From positions 1 to 8,936 of the forward strand of contig NHIA01000049.1 in NCBI GenBank assembly GCA_002170825.1: 8,936 bases of DNA. The letters are read 5' to 3'. Below the pieces are notes generated by a model that made no database searches, was not told the DNA's origin, and saw nothing but the letters and a program-made list of their open reading frames with translations. The first letter of the stretch is position 1. Each line of letters opens with the position of its first letter. Below are positions 6,906 through 8,936 of this stretch, piece after piece. The DNA is from Cyanobacteria bacterium TMED177. Lineage in GTDB: Bacteria > Cyanobacteriota > Cyanobacteriia > PCC-6307 > Cyanobiaceae. Made by a program: the position numbers and the translations under genes.

Positions 6906-8031
6906 CTGGATCTCACCGACTTCAAGCGCGATCTCTCCGAGCTCACTGACCGCCTGGGCCATGCCCAGGACTGTCTTTGACGTTCCTGCACTGAAGGCCA
7001 GACAACAGGATCTCGAGCAACTCGCCGCCCAGCCGGATTTCTGGGATGACCAGCAGAACGCCCAGAAGCAGATGCGCCGGCTGGATGAGGTGAAGGCGCA
7101 GCTGCAGCAGCTGGCGGACTGGCGCAGCGCCGTCGATGACGGCCAGGCCACGCTGGAGCTGTATGAGCTCGAACCCGACGAGGACCTTCTGGGTGAAGCC
7201 CAGGAGGGACTCACCCAGTTGCGGCAGGGTCTGGATCGCTGGGAGCTGGAACGGCTGCTCAGCGGTGACTACGACAAGGAGGGCGCCGTTCTCACCATCA
7301 ATGCCGGTGCCGGCGGCACCGATGCCCAGGACTGGGCCCAGATGCTGCTGCGCATGTACACGCGCTGGGCCGAGGACCACGGCATGAAGGTGACGGTGAA
7401 TGAACTCTCCGAAGGAGAGGAAGCGGGCATCAAGAGCGCCTCGATCGAAGTGGATGGGCGCTACGCCTATGGCTATCTCCGCAATGAGAAGGGCACACAC
7501 CGGTTGGTTCGCATCTCACCGTTCAATGCGAACGACAAGCGCCAGACCAGCTTTGCCGGCATCGAGGTGATGCCAAAGATCGATGAGGAGGTCGATATCG
7601 ACATCCCCGAAAAGGATCTGGAGGTCACCACCAGTCGCTCGGGCGGTGCCGGCGGCCAGAACGTGAACAAGGTGGAAACCGCCGTTCGCATCCTGCACAT
7701 CCCCACCGGACTGGCCGTGCGCTGCACCCAGGAGCGCTCCCAGCTTCAAAACAAGGAAAAGGCGATGGCTCTGCTCAAGGCCAAGCTGCTGGTGATCGCC
7801 CAGGAGCAACGGGCCGCCGAGATCGCCGACATCCGTGGCGACATCGTGGAGGCCGCCTGGGGGAACCAGATCCGCAACTACGTGTTCCACCCGTATCAGA
7901 TGGTCAAGGACCTGCGCACCAGCACGGAGACCAACGATGTGCAAGCGGTGATGGATGGCGCCCTTGATCCCTTCATCGATGCGTCCCTGCGCCAGGGTGT
8001 GGACAGTCCCGGCGCAGATGCCGACTCCTGA
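6903..8031 (+). CDS. prfB: Peptide chain release factor 2, with programmed +1 frameshift
   Basis: RF2 terminates translation at UGA and UAA. The coding sequence is split: 25 codons from TTG 6903 to CTT 6975–6977, an in-frame TGA at 6978–6980, then continuation in the +1 frame from GAC 6979 to the stop at 8029–8031. The joined product is join(6903..6977, 6979..8031), 375 residues versus 365 in E. coli. The leader reads [15 protein letters not shown] then [10 protein letters not shown], continuing as [18 protein letters not shown], a continuous RF2-like N-terminus. In joined numbering the stop-codon-reading motif SPF is at 205–207 (RF2, not RF1) and the peptidyl-hydrolysis motif GGQ is at 250–252. 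An ATG-started form at 6961 would lack the conserved N-terminal helix. RF2 level should feed back on its own synthesis. It heads the plus-strand operon with the DUF3285-like gene, ybeY and dgkA. Confidence 0.95.
6967..6981 (+). promoter_or_regulatory. prfB programmed +1 frameshift site
   Basis: The site has the classic parts: a Shine-Dalgarno-like AGGA (6967–6970), a 4-base spacer, the slippery CTT (6975–6977), TGA (6978–6980) and a following C (6981) that makes a weak UGAC stop context. The stop is codon 26 of the leader frame, as in E. coli prfB. When RF2 is scarce, the leucine tRNA on CUU slips forward and the next codon read is GAC (Asp). Confidence 0.92.
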
Positions 8032-8036
8032 GCGCC

Positions 8037-8207
8037 ATGGCCCCAGACCCCGCCCCCACGCCTCCACCGAGCTTCGTCAAGCAGGCCATGCGCAACATGG
8101 TGCGCAAGGGGCGCCAGAGCCTGTTGCATTTCGGGCTGACGGCCGTTGGCTTCCTGGGATTCATCACCCTTGTGGCCTGGTTGGGGCGTCCGACCTTGCC
8201 GCAATGA
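8037..8207 (+). CDS. Small single-helix membrane protein, DUF3285-like
   Basis: The 56-residue ORF has a Pro-rich N-terminus (MAPDPAPTPPPS), a conserved-looking amphipathic basic segment VKQAMRNMVRKGRQSL (14–29), and one predicted membrane helix (about 33–50, GLTAVGFLGFITLVAWLG). It ends RPTLPQ. The AMRNMVRKG...SLxHFxLTxVGxLG pattern is what I remember for DUF3285, a cyanobacterial small protein family of unknown function; I could not check this. It starts 5 bases after prfB and ends 3 bases before ybeY, so it is almost certainly translated within this operon. It is short enough to be missed by length cut-offs. Confidence 0.82.
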   Translation: MAPDPAPTPPPSFVKQAMRNMVRKGRQSLLHFGLTAVGFLGFITLVAWLGRPTLPQ

Positions 8208-8210
8208 GCC

Positions 8211-8771
8211 ATGGAGCTTGATCTGGCCCTCGATGCGGCGGCAGCACCCTGGTCGCCCGACGACCCAGCCCAGCTGAGCGACGAGACGGCCTGGCATCAG
8301 GAACTCGTGGACTGGATCCAGTCGATCCGCGCTGACCCATTGCTGAACTGCCCGGATGCCGTGCGACGGGCCGACGAGGTGAGCCTGGGGTTGCGGTTCA
8401 CCGATGACGCCACGATCACCGAACTGAATGCCAACTGGCGACAGAAAGAGCAGCCCACTGATGTGCTGTCCTTCGCCGCGCTGGAGGACTCCCCCGACTG
8501 GCAGCACGGGACATCCGTGGAGCTCGGCGACATCGTCGTCTCCCTCGACACCGCCCGTCGTCAGGCGCTGGAGCAGGTTCACAGCCTCCGGCACGAGTTG
8601 CGCTGGCTGGTGAGCCACGGCCTGCTGCATCTGCTGGGCTGGGACCACCCGGATGACCCAAGCCTGGAGGCAATGCTCCACCTCCAGGAGCAGCTGCTCG
8701 ACAGTGGCGGTAACGTTCAAGCCCGAAGGGACCTCCCGGTGGAGAGCGACATCAACGGCCATGCCCACTGA
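8211..8771 (+). CDS. ybeY: Endoribonuclease YbeY, rRNA maturation factor
   Basis: The 186-residue product is a zinc-dependent single-strand RNase acting in 16S rRNA 3'-end processing and ribosome quality control. The metal-binding signature HGLLHLLGWDH spans residues 136–146 (His136, His140, His146), and the conserved NxxWRQKEQPTDVLSF block is at 73–88, with Arg77 matching the catalytic-site arginine of the family. ELGDIVVSLDTA (105–116) is also typical. It is slightly longer than E. coli YbeY (155) because of an N-terminal extension of about 30 residues with no recognisable domain. A later start is possible, but no later ATG precedes the conserved core. Its position behind prfB groups two translation functions. 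The last 11 bases overlap the start of dgkA. Confidence 0.94.
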   Translation: MELDLALDAAAAPWSPDDPAQLSDETAWHQELVDWIQSIRADPLLNCPDAVRRADEVSLGLRFTDDATITELNANWRQKEQPTDVLSFAALEDSPDWQHGTSVELGDIVVSLDTARRQALEQVHSLRHELRWLVSHGLLHLLGWDHPDDPSLEAMLHLQEQLLDSGGNVQARRDLPVESDINGHAH

Positions 8772-8936
8772 GACCCCCCTATCGGTGGAACAGGACTTCA
8801 CGGCCACCACCACGGCCACCCGTCGCCGCAGCTGGAAAATTGCCGGGGACCTTCCCGCCAGCTTCCGGTATGCCGCCCAGGGACTCGGCTATGCCTTCGC
8901 CAGCCAGCGGAATTTCCGCATCCATGTGGTGATTGG
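8761..8936 (+). CDS. dgkA: Diacylglycerol/undecaprenol kinase, N-terminal part (partial)
   Basis: Only the first 58 codons are present; the gene runs off the window. After a polar, Thr-rich N-terminus of about 25 residues (TATTTATRRRSWK) comes SFRYAAQGLGYAFASQRNFR, then IHVVIG. The SFxYAxxGxxYAFxxxRNFRIH pattern is the cytoplasmic N-terminal signature of prokaryotic DgkA. The enzyme is a small trimeric membrane kinase that phosphorylates diacylglycerol or, in Gram-positive-type members, undecaprenol; which substrate applies cannot be told from this part. The ATG at 8761 lies within the end of ybeY (11-base overlap), suggesting coupling. The catalytic region is not visible. Confidence 0.9.
   Translation, partial: MPTETPLSVEQDFTATTTATRRRSWKIAGDLPASFRYAAQGLGYAFASQRNFRIHVVI

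Noticed and set aside
6961..8031. prfB as a simple ATG-started ORF
   Set aside because: It drops conserved N-terminal RF2 residues and ignores the AGGA...CTTTGAC frameshift site; the joined form fits RF2 length and motif numbering.
7896..8819. A 307-residue minus-strand ORF opposite the end of prfB and ybeY
   Set aside because: The plus strand carries clear RF2 and YbeY signatures; the antisense frame has shadow composition (Val/Gln/Gly/His-rich) and no motif.
1..8936. Mobile elements, CRISPR arrays, tRNA or rRNA genes, or a new defence system
   Set aside because: I saw no transposase, integrase, direct-repeat array, tRNA-like cloverleaf or toxin–antitoxin-like pair; all long frames are explained by housekeeping genes.

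Overview
The window looks like chromosomal DNA of a marine or halotolerant unicellular cyanobacterium of the Synechococcus/Cyanobium group. This rests on a phylloquinone (vitamin K1) gene set with cyanobacterial-type MenA, a DHNA-CoA thioesterase, very tight gene packing, GC-rich codon use (judged by eye, not computed) and a prfB–DUF3285-like–ybeY–dgkA run that I associate with picocyanobacteria. I saw no mobile element, CRISPR array, tRNA, rRNA or phage gene. Almost every base is coding; the longest gap between genes is about 75 bases.

Left part (1–5676) is mainly phylloquinone biosynthesis. A plus-strand membrane-protein C-terminus is followed by the DHNA-CoA thioesterase gene. Converging on it is a minus-strand, end-to-end overlapping operon read from 4184 down to 680: menA, menC, menE, a TM2-domain membrane protein gene and a 60-residue membrane protein gene. 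menF (isochorismate synthase) is divergent from menA, with only a short leader containing a perfect hairpin between them. Together MenF, MenC, MenE, the thioesterase and MenA cover chorismate to isochorismate, dehydration to o-succinylbenzoate, CoA activation, CoA release from DHNA-CoA, and prenylation. menD, menB and the final ring reduction and methylation genes are not here.

Middle part (5643–6827, minus strand) is a two-gene thiol operon, grxC then gshB, encoding glutaredoxin and glutathione synthetase. The 3' end of gshB overlaps the 3' end of menF on the opposite strand by 34 bases.

Right part (6903–8936, plus strand) is a translation and envelope operon: prfB (release factor 2, made by programmed +1 frameshifting), a 56-residue DUF3285-like membrane protein gene, ybeY (rRNA maturation endonuclease) and the start of dgkA (diacylglycerol/undecaprenol kinase), which runs off the window.

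The clearest non-obvious signal is the prfB recoding site: a 25-codon leader frame with a TTG start, an AGGA stimulator and the slippery CTT TGA C. I found no convincing evidence of a wholly new biological system. The most open questions are the two small membrane proteins coupled to the men operon and the hairpin in the menA/menF leader.
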